Origin: Paralithodes platypus
Lineage: Eukaryota; Arthropoda; Malacostraca; Decapoda; Lithodidae
Length of the DNA: 64,000 nt
Direction of reading: 5' to 3'
Assembly: GCA_032716605.1 (NCBI GenBank)
Contig: CM064552.1
Span: forward strand, 4,820,772 to 4,884,771
How positions within the stretch are numbered: the first letter of the stretch is position 1; every line of letters begins with the position of its first letter. Under the pieces are notes generated by a model, which was given only the letters and a program-made list of their open reading frames with translations, was not told the DNA's origin and searched no databases. The translations under genes and the position numbers were made by a program. Shown piece after piece: positions 19,668 to 31,889 of this stretch.

Positions 19668-19892
19668 TTGTTTCCCAAGCTGTCTGACCAAACAGCCCCA
19701 AGGTCCCAAGTAAGGCCAAGGCCATAACTGAGCGCCCCTACAGAACCCTCCCTGTTTACCACTAAGAAAGCCCAGGTGACCGAAGCCGCTCCCAGGCGAG
19801 GAGCTGAGGAGGGTGCAGAAATGCCCGGGATTCCGAAGCCCCACCCAAGGCCCTGTGCCCCTCGACAATTATGAAGGGAAATTTGAGGGACA
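19668..19892 (-). mobile_element. SINE C copy, 5'-truncated
   Basis: 225 bp on the minus strand with cacagggccttgggtggggc, gaccttggggctgtttggtc and a short aacaata tail. It is flanked by a 14-bp duplication AGTCCTGGGTGTTA at 19654-19667 and 19893-19906. Confidence 0.9.
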
Positions 19893-19922
19893 AGTCCTGG
19901 GTGTTAAAGTAGCTTACACTGT

Positions 19923-21172
19923 TGTTTTTGTTGTTCCCTAAGCTGCCGGGCCGAACAGCCCCGAGTCCCTGAGAAAGGCCATGGCCACGATCGGGCTTTC
20001 CCACAGAGCTCTCATTGAGTGTAGATTGTGTTGTTGGCGTAAGTGGTTGTGTGAAATGCAGTCTTCTATGATGTGTTTAATGGTATGGGGTGCTGTGTTA
20101 CATCCCGGGCAGGCGTCGACAACGGAGTCATCCAGTCTCTTCTGATAGCTCAGGAGAGCTGGATGGTGTCCGCATCTCAGCCTGGCCAGGTGGACTCTGT
20201 CCTCGCGAGGAAGGGAGGATTCGGAAGGATGGATTTCGGGAGGTCGTGCATGCAGCTGCGTGTTGTCTGTGAGGGAGTGGATGGATCAGTGAGAGATAAG
20301 AGTATGGATGTGCTTTTGGAATTTGGTTCGGGGTGGGCAGGGAGGGAGAGAGGACAATAATTGTGTGTGATGTGCTGGGTGTTGTTTTGTATTTCTTGGT
20401 GTCTGTGGGTGTGTTGCCATGTAGTTTAGTGGGTGGTCTTGGTTCGTGGAGGCTGCTGCCAGGAATTGAGTGCCTCTCATGTCCAGATGGTCTTTGACTT
20501 TGAGGATTTTGGTTTCTTGATGTAGGTGATCTGTGGGTGCAGTAGCTGTGCAGCCTGTAATGATCTTCAGGGCTTTGTTTTGAATAGTCTGTAAGGTCTT
20601 ATGTTGAGTTTCAGCTAGGTTAGAAGCCCAGGCTGGGCTTGCGTATTCCATCACTGATCTTATGTATTGTTTATATACTGTGGTGGTTTGTCCAAATTTT
20701 GTGTGAGCAAGTGACCTGAGGGCGTTAAGTCTGGGTGTCAGTTTCTTTTTAATGTTTGTGGTGTGCTGTTTGAATGTCATGTGAGTATCATATGTTACTC
20801 CTAGGATTTTGGGTGTGTGTGTATGTGTTAGGGGTGTGTTGTTTATGCTGAGTTGAGGGATGTATTCGTGTTCTGTCCAACTTGTGAGCAGGGTTGCGGT
20901 GGATTTGGCTGGGGCTAGATTAAGTCTGTTTGTAGTGCACCAGCCATGTAGTGTGTTGAGATAGGGTTGAAGGAGATCTGTTCCTCTTTTTGGGTCATGG
21001 TGTGTGCATGTGAGTGTTATGTCATCTGCATAGGAGGCCAAGTTTATTTGGGGCGTATTGGGTGTAGTTATATCGTGCATGTACAGATTGAAGAGTGCAG
21101 ACGATAGGACGGATCCTTGTGGGACTCCGTTTGGAAAGTTTCTGATTTTAGACTGTGACTTACTTACTTAGA
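19923..21172 (-). mobile_element. Jockey/I-like LINE copy L2, 5'-truncated
   Basis: A minus-strand open frame (20286-21080, 264 aa) begins inside the reverse transcriptase: LASYADDITLTCTHHDPKR with the YADD motif, then GWCTTNRLNLAPAKS, TPKILGVTYDTHMTFKQH and YIRSVMEYASPAWASNLAET. After a frame change it continues with HLARLRCGHHPALLSYQKR and the CPGCNTAPHTIKHIIEDC module, and ends DSGLFGPAA, stop. The 3' tail is AACAAC-like. A 10-bp duplication CTTACACTGT flanks it (19913-19922 and 21173-21182). It is the least damaged copy of this region in the window. Confidence 0.9.
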
Positions 21173-21404
21173 CTTACACTGTGATGGCGTCTAGCTGCAC
21201 TCGCCTTCCGACTTCACTCTTGGCAGTTTCTCCAGGCAAGGCTCCACTGCTCCAGGCTTACACATGCTAGCATGTTACTGTTTAGCCTTTATGAATGATA
21301 ACTGCTTTTAATTAGGGTAGTAGAATGACGATTTAGGTTGGAGGAAATGGATAATTTTAAGGAAAATTTAGGTATTTACTGTAACAATATTCTAATGAAT
21401 TTTT

Positions 21405-22495
21405 CCCTTCAGGTGTGGTGAATGGATAGCAGCAGATGATGCAGTAGCAAAAACAGACAATCCACAGCAGAAATAAACACAGAATCAACAGCATCAAGAT
21501 AAGAAAACCACAGCAGCAAGAAATCACACGGAGCAGCAAGAGAAGAAACCACCTCAAGAACCCACATCACCAGCTATAGAAGAAATATGAGGACAGTCAC
21601 TCGCAGCAGACAAAGGAACAGCAACAACAGAAGAACCGTTAATCACAGCAGAAGACAGCATAGCAACAGAAGAAGGAACAGCAACAACAGAAGAAAGAAA
21701 CAGCAGACAAATGCCCAAAAGTAAACACAAAATTTAACATCAAAATACGACTACCACAGCAGCAGCAAGAAACTTCAAGAAATGGAAGCAATATCTGAAA
21801 CAACAGCATCGAGAAATAATAGAAACCACACCGGATAACTCTACAGTAGCCTATAAGCGGCAATGGCAACGGAAGAAATAGGAGCATTATCAAGAAACAG
21901 CAGTACAGAACTAGTATAGAAATAAGACGCAAGAAAAAACAGCCGCAACAGCATTTACGGAAGATTTGGGAGCAGGATCGCACTTCAACAACATAAGAAA
22001 CTACGATCACAGGAACCTCAGGAAGCCGAACACTACAGCATCAACATACAGCTAGAGAAGAAACTACCTCAAGAAACCACATCAATAGCAATAAAAAAAA
22101 TAAGAGGGTCATCAATCGCAGCAGTAGATCAGGAAACAGGAACCGAAGAAGTACAAGAAGCATCAATCGCAGCAGAAGACGACACAGAAGATCAAGAAAC
22201 AGCAACGGAGAAATACAAGGACGATCAATTGTAGCAGCAGACAGCACAGCAGCAATAAAAAAACAGCAATGGAAGAAATACGAGGAACCTGAATCGCAGC
22301 AGATGACTGCAATAAAAAAAAACAGCCACATAGGAAATACGAGGACCCTGAATCCCAATAGAAGACAGCACAGCAGCAATGGAAGAAATATGAGGACCAT
22401 CAATTGTAGCAGAAGACCGCAACGGAAGAAATACGAGGACCCTGAATCGCAGCAGCAACAACAGAAGAAATTCAAGGATCGTCAGTTGTGGGGCC
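21405..22495. repeat. Strand-asymmetric CAG/GAA-rich degenerate tandem repeat
   Basis: About 1.1 kb in which the plus strand is very T-poor and consists of diverged units built from agcagaaga, caacaacagaagaaa and ggaagaaatacgaggaccct. The last motif recurs at spacings of roughly 50-70 bp between 22270 and 22450. Minus-strand frames rich in Phe, Cys and Leu are by-products of the composition. Confidence 0.75.
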
Positions 22496-22605
22496 ACTAC
22501 AAGAACATCAGCAGCTGTCTACTCCTCCCTAATCCTACCCTTTATCCTTACCACCATCCTATATCCTTCCTTCCCCATTCCTCTCATACCTCTCCTTTAC
22601 CTTAT

Positions 22606-22800
22606 AATGGTTAGTGGGTTTGGCTCACAACCATAAATCCAGGGTTAGATTCCCAGAATTTCAGAGATGGAGGGACAGTCTCATCATATATGATGCCCCT
22701 GTTCACCTAGCAGTAAATAGGAACCCGAGATTTATGACGTCCCTTCTGGGGAGGCAAACCATGGTAAACTGAATAATATACAGGAGATACTGTATACCAG
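22606..22800 (+). mobile_element. tRNA-derived SINE
   Basis: A head with B-box-like AGGGTTAGATTCCCAG follows a candidate A-box (TGGTTAGTGGGTTTGGC). The body contains cctgttcacctagcagtaaa and gatactgtataccaggctgg. No functional tRNA fold is apparent. Confidence 0.6.
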
Positions 22801-25681
22801 GCTGGGTTACTCGCCCACCACAGCCTCCAATGGTCATGAAGATAAACGTGGCAATGTGCAGTACAGCGCATAGCTCAACTTTTATCTATTTTTCTCCTAG
22901 TGTGAATGTGGTGATGTGAGAGGGGTGTCGGTGGGGGTTGCAGGGGGTTGTTTGGGGGGGCGTTAGTCTGCAAGTCGTTAAACATTGGCCGACATCAACT
23001 TACTCGCTGATCTGGTCTTGGTGCTTGCTGTCGGGTGCATGAGGTAGTCAAGCCTCTAACTGACGATAGAACAAGATTGCGCAGTTGAGAACCATAGTAC
23101 TTTCCCACCTTTGCTCGTGCGTGGATTTAAAACCAAAGGATCTTGAAACGTTGAACGCCTGAAGAACGGTAATCTACTGTAGGGTAGGAAGCTGGTATTC
23201 ATCTGTTAAATGTTTTATCATCCTTGATTTTATACTTCACACGGAGGAAAGATGGGATGGACTCTCCATTCGGCTAATAGCGAGTACAGTTGATGTCCTG
23301 AATGCTACAGCTTGGAGGAAACGCCCCAAAAGTGCCGCCTTCCCTTCTCCGAGGGGGAGATCCGGCGAGGGAGAGGAGGGGTCGAGCACTCTGTATCTCG
23401 TCACCCAAGTCTCTCGTCCTTCTACCTACCCATCAGCTTAACTTTTGTCTCTCCTTAACTCATCCAACACGGGCATGGGAGTTGTTTGTGGAGGTTGTGG
23501 GGGTGGTGTTATTTAGTGCTTGAAGGGTCCACGGCGTCATGTTCGGTTCATGGTGGCTAGAGGGCAAGAATATGGCTGGTGTTTATATAACGTCATAGAC
23601 TCATTGAGGATATGACGGTATAATAATCTTCCCCATGTGATATTTTTGTTCTATAACGACTATGATCCAAAGACGTCTTGGAATCTTCTTGGACTCTTTG
23701 ATTGTCCCCGCCACGCACTCTTCACCTCAGCCTCACTCGACTCTCCAAACTCTATTGTGTTGACAGTAGTGGTCATGTTGAATTAAAACCTTGATATGAT
23801 TTCACACTTATTCACAATCGAGTCACTGTCAGCTGTGGCGCCCCGCTCGTGGTTTTCTTCATCTGGTCCGATAGCTAAGGAACGTCACCTTATCACACCG
23901 GAGCATCACGAGCGGGTTGCCTTAACAGCTGAGGCAGCACAGTTGTGGTGGAGTTCTGTTGTGCGATGCCACACCCTTCTGGTACAAGGAACATTTTATT
24001 CTGGCTTGCATTAGTCTTATTCTATTAAATTCAGTTTGGACCTGTGAAATCAAAGGAATAATTAAGTTACCCCTTTGATTTCTAGTGGTTCTTCCTAAGC
24101 TGAATAGTCAACTGTTGGCCAAAATATAATGGACGTCCTTTGTACCGCGGGAGTTGAACTCGGCAACAAACACAGGACCCCCCACACATGTTCTGTTATA
24201 AGGGCTGGTGACAATCCATGAGCACAATACGGGGTTATTGGAGAGTGACTTAAGTGTCAACGTCTTTTGCCTCTACCGGGATTGTATCACCACCGTCATG
24301 TTGTTGGTCGAGTACCGTCACCCCTCTCGCGTACACTGTGCGTGGTGGCTATATGTGTGCGCATGTGTATCCTCTGTCATCCTTACCTGTTGCTTATCTA
24401 TTACAGTTTATCTGCTGTAAATAAAAGGTAATTATTATTATTCTGTTTACTCTTGTATGAATCTCCATTTGTGTACAGGGGAGCACACCCTAATGTAATG
24501 TATACTCTGAAATTGTATTTGTTATTACAAAATAAAATCCATGTTATGTACAATACATTTTTATTAAACCCAAGTATTATTATTACATAAATACTGTATA
24601 TATAATAAAACAGATGGTAGGGGAGAGATAAGAGCTGAGGGGAGAGGAAGAGATAAAAGAATGACATTTACTCCCTTGTAGAGAGTAGCCAGGTCTATCA
24701 TGTACAGTAATTGTCAAGTTACTTACCCATTTACATAAGCGCCTTTTCCATAAACTTGGATGGTAGACAATTTCCAAATTATACTATAACTAGGGCTAAA
24801 ACAATACTACAGTACAGTACTTCTATATCACTCGGTCTTAACCGTATTTGTAAAGACTTCCATCAACTTACAATAATGCTTGCTCCTGATATCCACTCTC
24901 ATAAGAATATGGTTACCAAGAAAACCGTCAACTTATAAATAATGCTAGCTTCTGGATTACACTTCTATAAGAACCCTACTGTATTTACAAAAATATACCA
25001 GATATGTAGCCAAAATGTAATTGATGGAAAAATTGCTGTGTAAGTTCATTGGGAGCAGGGGCTAGGGATCCTCCTCCCCTTGTAAAATTCACCTACTAGA
25101 CAAGACGGAGAATGGGACGAGGGAACGCGAAAGTGGTCTCGGACCCTCTGTATCAAGTCGGCCACCCCCCAGCTATGGGGCATGTGCCTATGTATAATTA
25201 TACATACATACCGTACAAAAGTTCACTAAACCTTGTGTCAGCTAACTTGGCACAAATCTTGACCCCTTAACATCTTAAAGCTTAAATACAATGGGATTGA
25301 AGACAATCGAGCTGGTATATACAGTACTGTATATTATAGTTATTTTTTTCCAGCTGATGGTAAATTGAATCTCTTAGGAGCTGATTTCTCGATAAATAAT
25401 GGAAATATATGAAACTACTATGGTTGTGTGTCGTATTAATGCCAAGTTTTCATAATCAACATCATATTTCGCTACAAAATCGAGCTTATAGCTGAGTAAC
25501 AAAGATAGAAACATGATAATTTACCCTCAGCTGGAAAAAAATACTTTAGTTGATAAGGGTAGACCAGTAAATAACTAGAGTGAAATTACAGCCTGTTTAC
25601 TATAGCTGTTTCTGAGATATAAAGAAGCTATGGATCAGAATTATTGCCAAGTTAGCTACCATGGGTAGGCTATACAGTAGA
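22801..25681. other. Long stretch without a supported gene
   Basis: Moderately GC-rich at 22900-24400 and AT-rich afterwards. I find no splice-bordered coding block or transposon domain. A short LINE B 3' fragment lies at 25130-25200 (tcaagtcggccaccccccag). Short frames are not distinguishable from chance. Confidence 0.4.
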
Positions 25682-25912
25682 GTAAGGCGAGTATCACACA
25701 AGCTTTAATGGTCCACTTTCCCCCCGCAACGTTACTGGGATCTTTTGCACTGGTATCGGAAACTAGACTGACGATTCATTTAAGTGACAGGATTATATAC
25801 TGTATATAAAATTTAAGATTCATATAAGTGACAGGATTATATATCAAGTTAACCTCATAAGCTGCCAGACCAGAGTTGAGGGGAAAAGCACTTGTGTGAT
25901 ACCATCCTTACT
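25682..25912. mobile_element. Small TIR element, second copy
   Basis: Termini AGGCGAGTATCACACAAG and reversed AGGATGGTATCACACAAG. The interior is the reverse complement of 13197-13406 (TATCGGAAACTAGACTGACG). It has gained an internal tandem duplication of about 55 bp (ttaagtgacaggattatata twice, 25780-25850). Confidence 0.7.
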
Positions 25913-25974
25913 CATAGGCCATTTACTTCCCTAGGATATTTTAGGGTTAGTGTCTACAAAAATATATTCCGGTA

Positions 25975-26630
25975 CAATACTATACATACATACATACATA
26001 CATAAAATTTTAAGACTGAGTGTTCCACACATAAGTGCAGTTTCAGTCTCTTGTCCTAATGGCGGCGTTCCAGGCAACCCTGTTAAGGGCTGCTTCACTT
26101 GTCAAGTTCTTGGATTTGAGATCGGCGCGTATAGTCCGATCCCAGGTCTTCCTCGGTCCACCCCTTGGTGCAGCTCCCTCCACAATCACAGACCTGCATT
26201 TTTCACCCAATTTTGTTCATCCATTCTCTCCACATGTCCATACCATCCCAGTCTACTTGTACGCATCACCTCGCTCTTTATACCTAAACGTCTCCTCAGC
26301 TCAACATTTGTTATTCTATCCTGTAGCCTGGCCCCACACATCCATCTCACCATTCTCATCTCATTACGCTCCATTCTGTTGACATCCTCTACTTTAACGG
26401 CCCATGTTTCTGAGGCATACGTCATTGCACTTCTAACACATGAGGCATACACCTTTCCCTTCAGGGGGAGAGGCATTCTTTTCATGGTCAGGATTGGCAT
26501 CAATTCTCTGAACTTCCCCCAGCCACACCTAATTCTAGCAACAGTGGCAGCCTCGACCCCACCACCGGCAGAGATGGTATCTCCTAGGTAACAAAACTTG
26601 TTCACCAGCTCCAAAGACTCATTTCCAAAA
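25975..26630 (-). mobile_element. LINE family A 3' fragment (uninterrupted reference copy)
   Basis: The minus-strand frame at 26186-26614 reads MELVNKFCYLGDTISAGGG, GKVYASCVRSAMTYASETW, MRMVRWMCGARLQDRI and RLGWYGHVERMDEQNW. A frame change follows, then the 3' UTR and a (TATG)n tail (CATA on plus, 25983-26003). It supplies the empty site for the Tigger-like MITE at 644-1066. The 5' end is truncated near 26630. Confidence 0.85.
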
Positions 26631-26639
26631 GGAGTCTAT

Positions 26640-27220
26640 AGATAATGCAAACGAACGACAAAATTCTTGATCCTTGACATCTTCGTAACTGGGCCTAGAG
26701 CAAAGTGGCTGTAAATATCCACACCTATTTCCTGGTGGACTCTTCCCATATGATAGGAATTTCAGCCCGATTGCTTTCATTGATTTTAAGTTATCAGAAG
26801 TTAAGGGGTCAAGATAATTGTCAAGTTCATTGGCACTACCAACAGTACAGTATATATGAAAAAAATACAGTACAGTACTAATATACTGTAGGTTGTTGAT
26901 GAACTTTTTAATTCAAGTGTACCATTATGTTTTAATATAATGTCCAACCTTAAATTAACAACTTCAACTGTATTTACATCTTCCTTAAAAAAATCTACCC
27001 ATTTACTTTTATAATAATTTCCCCTTTTTACTCAAATTATTTTTAGTAAGACATTTATATTATGGAGGTAGGACATAACTTTCAAACATAATGATATAAA
27101 TCAATAATTCGTTAACAACCATGAATGGATTTATTCTATTTAAATTTACAATCACTCTTGTATCACTTTTCACAGATAGTCTTCAAGTGTTTTCTAGCAG
27201 CCCTTGACTAGTAATATTAA
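26640..27220. other. AT-rich stretch, nothing recognised
   Basis: No coding block or clear repeat terminus. Many ACAGTAC motifs are present around 26840-26890. Confidence 0.4.
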
Positions 27221-27221
27221 T

Positions 27222-27265
27222 TAAACGTCGTTTTGTTTATTTTGCAATTTTTACATTATAATAAG
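27222..27265 (+). mobile_element. SINE D tail fragment
   Basis: ttttgtttattttgcaattt followed by ttacattataataa. Confidence 0.5.
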
Positions 27266-27311
27266 TGTCAAGTTAAATGCCCCTTTCTTTAGATGTTGAT
27301 GCAGTTTTTAA

Positions 27312-27517
27312 CCCCTTCTATACCGGCGACGTCTTTTGATTTTATTCTGGCTCCTACTAATCGATTTTATTCACTTTAGGAAGGATCTTTAGCAATTATA
27401 ATGCTTTGAACTATCTCAATCAACCCTTTTAACTACCACAGATCCTTTCTAAGCCGCATAAAATCGTATAAATATTGCTAGAATAAAATATAACAGACGT
27501 CGCCGGTACAGAAGGGG
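27312..27517. mobile_element. piggyBac-like MITE, intact reference copy
   Basis: 206 bp with nearly perfect termini CCCCTTCTATACCGGCGACG and reversed CCCCTTCTGTACCGGCGACG, between TTAA at 27308-27311 and 27518-27521. It is the uninterrupted form of the copies at 5768, 13131 and 2420. No coding capacity. Confidence 0.9.
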
Positions 27518-27913
27518 TTAACGCCATATACTCCTTTGATTGACATGGCTAGGGCGTGCCTTTTGTTACAGGGACTTTACTGGACATTTGCCACGAATCG
27601 CTAGACCTGAGTGTCTAAACTCTTGACATCTACCAATGACATGGGTTGGGTAGGTGTCATGGTACTGAAGCGGTCAATTATAGTGAATAGACTTAAGAAT
27701 CATAATACAAATGTAACACAATATTGTACACACTAAAGTATCGGGTGCAGGAATCTTCAATAGTAAAGAATATTTCCATTTACATATGTACCACCAAGAT
27801 TTTGACTGAATGGACCTACGTTTCAATGAGGTCCTTGCGAAAGACGAGTTCAGACAAATGCTTTTTACGTCAATTTTCCTCGGCAAATCCTGTTGGGAAG
27901 CTTCTAAATTATA

Positions 27914-28065
27914 GTTCTTAAAAGATTTCAACCCACTACAGCTATCGAACACTAGGATACATATCCATACCGTATCATAAAACAAATTAAATGAAGTTCT
28001 TAAAAGATTTCAACCAACTACAGCTATCGAACACTAGGAAAGATGTCCATACAGTATGAAAAGAG
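27914..28065. repeat. Tandem duplication of ~81 bp
   Basis: agttcttaaaagatttcaac starts two consecutive units at 27914 and 27995, both with ctacagctatcgaacactag. Confidence 0.85.
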
Positions 28066-28104
28066 CTTCAAAATGGGTGTAATTTTTTACATCATTCTTA
28101 ACAC

Positions 28105-28200
28105 CCTAAATTAAATTAAAGCATGTGATTCTCCCAGGATTCGAACCTAGGATATCACATACAGAACTTACACGCTCTAACCATTACACCATCAAAACAA
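28105..28200 (-). mobile_element. tRNA-derived SINE head
   Basis: Minus strand: A-box TGGTGTAATGGTTAGAGCG, B-box GGTTCGAATCC starting 44 bases after the A-box start, then GGGAGAATCACATGC. Related copies lie at 59330 and 60040. The 5' and 3' stems do not pair convincingly, so I do not call a tRNA gene. Confidence 0.7.
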
Positions 28201-28404
28201 TGATACTGATTGAGTCGCGGGAAAAAAACACTCGTGTAAACTCGTCTCAAGCTAAATAATATCTAGTATTAACCAAAATACAATGCAAGCAATAAAAGTG
28301 ACCAGTTGGTACTAATGGATTAAATAATAATACTCCATAACTACAATAATATACAGTACAACTATATATAAATAATGATAACAATAATTCCGTCCATCAC
28401 CACA

Positions 28405-28530
28405 GCTTCTAGACCTAAATGTGTGTGAATTTGTATTTTGTTTTTGTGTGTTGATTGTTTTCTGTTGTCCCTATTCTGGCTCTGTCTTGAGTCGGCCACC
28501 ACCAAATAGTGGGTTGGTAGGAGGGTAGCC
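28405..28530 (+). mobile_element. LINE family B 3' UTR fragment
   Basis: aatgtgtgtgaatttgtatt, gttttctgttgtccctattc and tgtcttgagtcggccaccac reproduce the LINE B 3' UTR order. Confidence 0.65.
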
Positions 28531-28769
28531 TATAATTTGTATGAGGTGGTTCATAAACTACACAAAATTTATAAAAATAATTCCCTAAAAAAATTTGTTT
28601 GGTTACAAACATACAATGGTTTAGTGTTGTCTTCCATTACATACATTGCAGCGGCTGTATTTAGAATGTAATGCAGTACAATAAAGTCACAGCACTGCCG
28701 TACCAGGTCATCACTGTGGCTCATGTTGGCATAGTGCCAACCGTACCTCAGCAAGATTCAAATAGTCCC

Positions 28770-29080
28770 CCTGCAGCACTTTCAGTGAGTGCTGGCCCAT
28801 GCTCAGAGTGAGGTTTGGCATCTTCTACCCAACCTTAGTCATTCCTGTCGGTCTCTTTCCTTCTAGGTGCTGGCGAGATCGCCTGATTGGGTGGCACTGC
28901 AAGGGGGCATTGGCCTGAGGGTGCAAGCCCGTGGGCCGATGATCCTCTCCGACGCTGCCCTCTCAGAGATAGATCTCCTCTCTCCCTGGCCCCTTCAGGG
29001 GCCCCGAGCATCTGGAGCAGCTTCAGTCTACCGGACTCGGGACTGTTCGGCCAGACAGTCTGGGGAACAACAACTATTTA
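28770..29080 (+). mobile_element. SINE C-like element, divergent subfamily
   Basis: The 3' end gactgttcggccagacagtc plus tggggaacaacaac matches the SINE C and LINE L end, while the upstream 250 bp (e.g. ggccccttcaggggccccga) is largely different. It has a pyrimidine-rich tttccttctag at the place where SINE C has a similar sequence. Confidence 0.6.
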
Positions 29081-29174
29081 AATACTAAATTGAATAATCT
29101 AACTCTTTCTTCAGTGGGTTAATATTGCATATTAATTGGAGCACTACATACAAATTGGTTAGTCTACCCTAGAT

Positions 29175-29400
29175 AGAAACTATTCTGGCTAAAAATGATG
29201 TGGGCATGTCGAGAGGATAGATAATAAAAAAAGGTTGAAGAGTTGCAAGTCTGAACGTAAAAGTAGTGCGCGGAGGGGTAGACATAGAAAGACGTAATTT
29301 CAGGTACTCCAATCTAACCTAAAATAAAAAAACTTGACACTAGTGACAAATTACAAATGGCAGAGGTGACTCCAATCCTCTGTCGCAGCACTGTTTACAA
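29175..29400 (+). mobile_element. Highly decayed LINE family A 3' part
   Basis: The order tatgg-like gtgggcatgtcgagaggata, gtctgaacgtaaaag, agacatagaaagacgtaatt and aacttgacactagtgacaa parallels the WYGHVER to LKSKNLTS region of family A, with no open frame left. Confidence 0.45.
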
Positions 29401-29689
29401 GACCGTAGCTTTTCTGGAAGTTTTGAGCTGCCCCTTCACTAAAAACTATCTCTTATAACTCTTTGACTGGAGAAGGTTCATTGTATTATGGATATTCTAT
29501 CTATTGCCAGACAATTTGATCCGTGAGGGAGTGGCCACAAATGAATCACATCAATGTAGCTGTAGCTAAAAAAAGTAAACTTATTGAAAAAGTTAAAAAC
29601 GGCACAAGGGCACTAATATTTGGAATGAGATATCTAGCAAAATTGATCATAACTGTTCCCTTCCAGTGTTCAAGACAAGGGTTAAGAAA

Positions 29690-31185
29690 TTCCTATTGAG
29701 TGAATTACATGGAGTGTGTGGGGAAATGTTGAGGTATGGTGGTGAGATAGTGATAGAATGGGTATGGAAAATGTGCAAACTAGCATGGGAGAAGGGGAGT
29801 GCACCCGATGACTGGAAGACTGGCATAATAGTCCTCCTATATAAGGGCAAAGGGGAAAGAGGAGTGTGTGGTAACCACCGAGGAATATGTCTTCTAAGCG
29901 TAGTAGGGAAGGTATACAGTAGGGTAGTGATTGAGAGAGTGAGAACGGAGAAATGGATAGGCGACGAGCAGGGAGGTTTTAGGAAGGGAAGAGGATGTGT
30001 AGATCAGATTTTTACCCTGAATTTGTGGAGAAATATCTGGAGAAGAAACAAAAGGTGTATGTTGCCTTTATGGACTTGGAGAAGGCCTATGACAGAGTGG
30101 ATAGAGAAGGTTTGTGGAAAGTACTTAGAATATACGGAGTAGAGGGCAAGTTGCTGAAAGCAGTGAAGAGCATGTATGAGGGTGCACAGGCGGCAGTACG
30201 TGTGGAGAGTGAGCAGAGCGAGTTCTTTGACCTGAATGTTGGTTTGAAACAGGGGTGTGTGATGTCCCCGTGGTTGTTTACTGTATATATGGATGGAGTC
30301 ATGAAAGAAATACTATCAAGAGCAGTGGATGTTGGTGTATCGCTGAAAAGGGAGGGAATTGAGTGGAAGCTACCTATACTGCTGTTTGCAGATGATACAG
30401 TTCTGATGAGTGATAATGAATGGAAGTTGCAGGGTCTGGTAAATGAGTTTGGAACAGTGTGCGAAAAACGGAATTTGAAGGTAAATGCGGGGAAGAGCAA
30501 GGTTATGGTCTTCGAAAGGGGTGAAGTCACTGAGTGTGAGGTGAAGCTGAACGGTCAGGCTATGGAGATCGTCAACTCTTTTAAGTATCTGGGCAGTGTG
30601 TTGAGTAAAGATGGATGAAGAAGTGCGGGAGAGGGTACAACAGGGGAAGAGGGTTGTAGGAACGCTAAAAGCATTAACAAGAAATAGGGTGGTCAGTATG
30701 GAAGTGAAGAAGTCCTTGCATGACAGTGTGGTAATCCAAGACACTGACTTACGGAAGCGAAGCATGGACGTTGGTTGAGAGACTCAGACCAAGAGTGAGA
30801 GCAGTGGAAATTAATTACTTAAGGAGTGCGTGCGGAGTTACATGGAGGGATAGACAGACTAATGAGGAAGTAAGAAGGAGGTGTGGTGTGGAGGTAGATG
30901 TGCTGGAAGTGTGAAAAGGAACAACTTGAGATGGTTCGGCCATATGGAACGTACGGAAAGCGAGAGAATGACTAAGAGGGTGTACGAGAGCGAGGTGGAG
31001 GAACAGAGAGGGAGAGGTAGACCGAATGAGAGGTGGAAGGATGGAGTGAGGAAGTACATGAACGAAGGCAGTGCTGGTTGGGGGGAGGGGCGTCGACTGA
31101 CTGGGGACAGAGGTGCATGGGGGCGGTTCGTTCGTGGCCACCCCTTCGGGGACCACGGCGTCAGGCAATTGATAGATAGATAGAT
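29690..31185 (+). mobile_element. RTE-like LINE (family R), 5'-truncated, (GATA)n tail
   Basis: The reverse transcriptase begins in its N-terminal part (GGEIVIEWVWKMCKLAWEKG, YKGKGERGVCGNHRGICLL) and continues after a frameshift as YVAFMDLEKAYDRVDREGLW, QGCVMSPWLFTVYMDGVMKE and the catalytic LLFADDTVLMSDN (30381-30420), then FKYLGSVLSKDG. The frame breaks there (6-bp deletion against 38691) and again before NNLRWFGHMER and KDGVRKYMNEGSAGW. The 3' end is ttcggggaccacggcgtcag followed by GATAGATAGATAG. Very similar copies lie at 38691, 56304 and 61724. Clade assignment to RTE is by general resemblance only. Confidence 0.85.
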
Positions 31186-31258
31186 CATTCGGAATGTGTG
31201 ATGGATGCTTTGTAAGAGTTGAATGTATTAACTATTTTGCAATCGATCATTGACATTA

Positions 31259-31316
31259 TATATATTATTATTATTATTGTTGTTGTTATTATTATTATTG
31301 TTGTTATTATAAATAT
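31259..31316. repeat. (TTA/TTG)n microsatellite
   Basis: Mixed ATT and GTT trinucleotides. Confidence 0.9.
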
Positions 31317-31889
31317 ATCGTAGTCATTATTTGCACTTTACCATTTTTCTGCACACCTTAACACCTTGGCTACATCTATATTTGCGCTATTTAGGGCATA
31401 TTCAGGCACTCCTGAATGATTAATCAAGCATCTGCATTAAATTAACTGTATTCTGCCGAAAACTAGGTGAAAATAGCTTCAAAATGAGACCAGAACGAGC
31501 TTCGTAGGTGGCGGGGTTCACCCGCAGCGTTGCCATAAACATGCGGAAAAACTGCTAATTATTAGCTCTCGCTCGCTCGGCAACACTGTTGTGAGACACC
31601 TGCGCGAGATACCGTCTCCCTCAGTGAGCCGCTCGCTGCTCTGAGGGTCAGAGGTGGGTCCCTCACGCTCCCGCCCACTGACACTCGAATTCTACGGCTT
31701 TTACAGGCTTTTAAAGCCTGGAAATTGCCAGAACATTCAGGAACGTCACTCGCAGCCAATGGGTAATCCACGTTATACTAAATTTAGTGTACAAGACATA
31801 AGGACATATATACCTATGGTATCTGTCCTCATCGTCATAGGATTTTTGTTACATTATTTAGTGTACAGATTTTCCAGCTAACAACTATC
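31317..31889. other. Unassigned sequence
   Basis: GC-richer patch at 31560-31690 without a bordered open frame. No element ends recognised. Confidence 0.35.

Noticed and set aside
21357..22497. Cys/Phe/Leu-rich membrane proteins on the minus strand
   Set aside because: They translate the complement of CAG/GAA repeats, have no conserved motif and run in several overlapping frames.
23302..24014. Candidate exons in the GC-richer patch
   Set aside because: Frames are short, with no acceptor/donor pair of matching phase and no recognisable protein.
28105..28200. tRNA gene on the minus strand (also considered at 14530, 56120 and 60790)
   Set aside because: A- and B-box-like motifs are present, but acceptor and anticodon stems do not pair well and each is joined to a repeated SINE body or tail.
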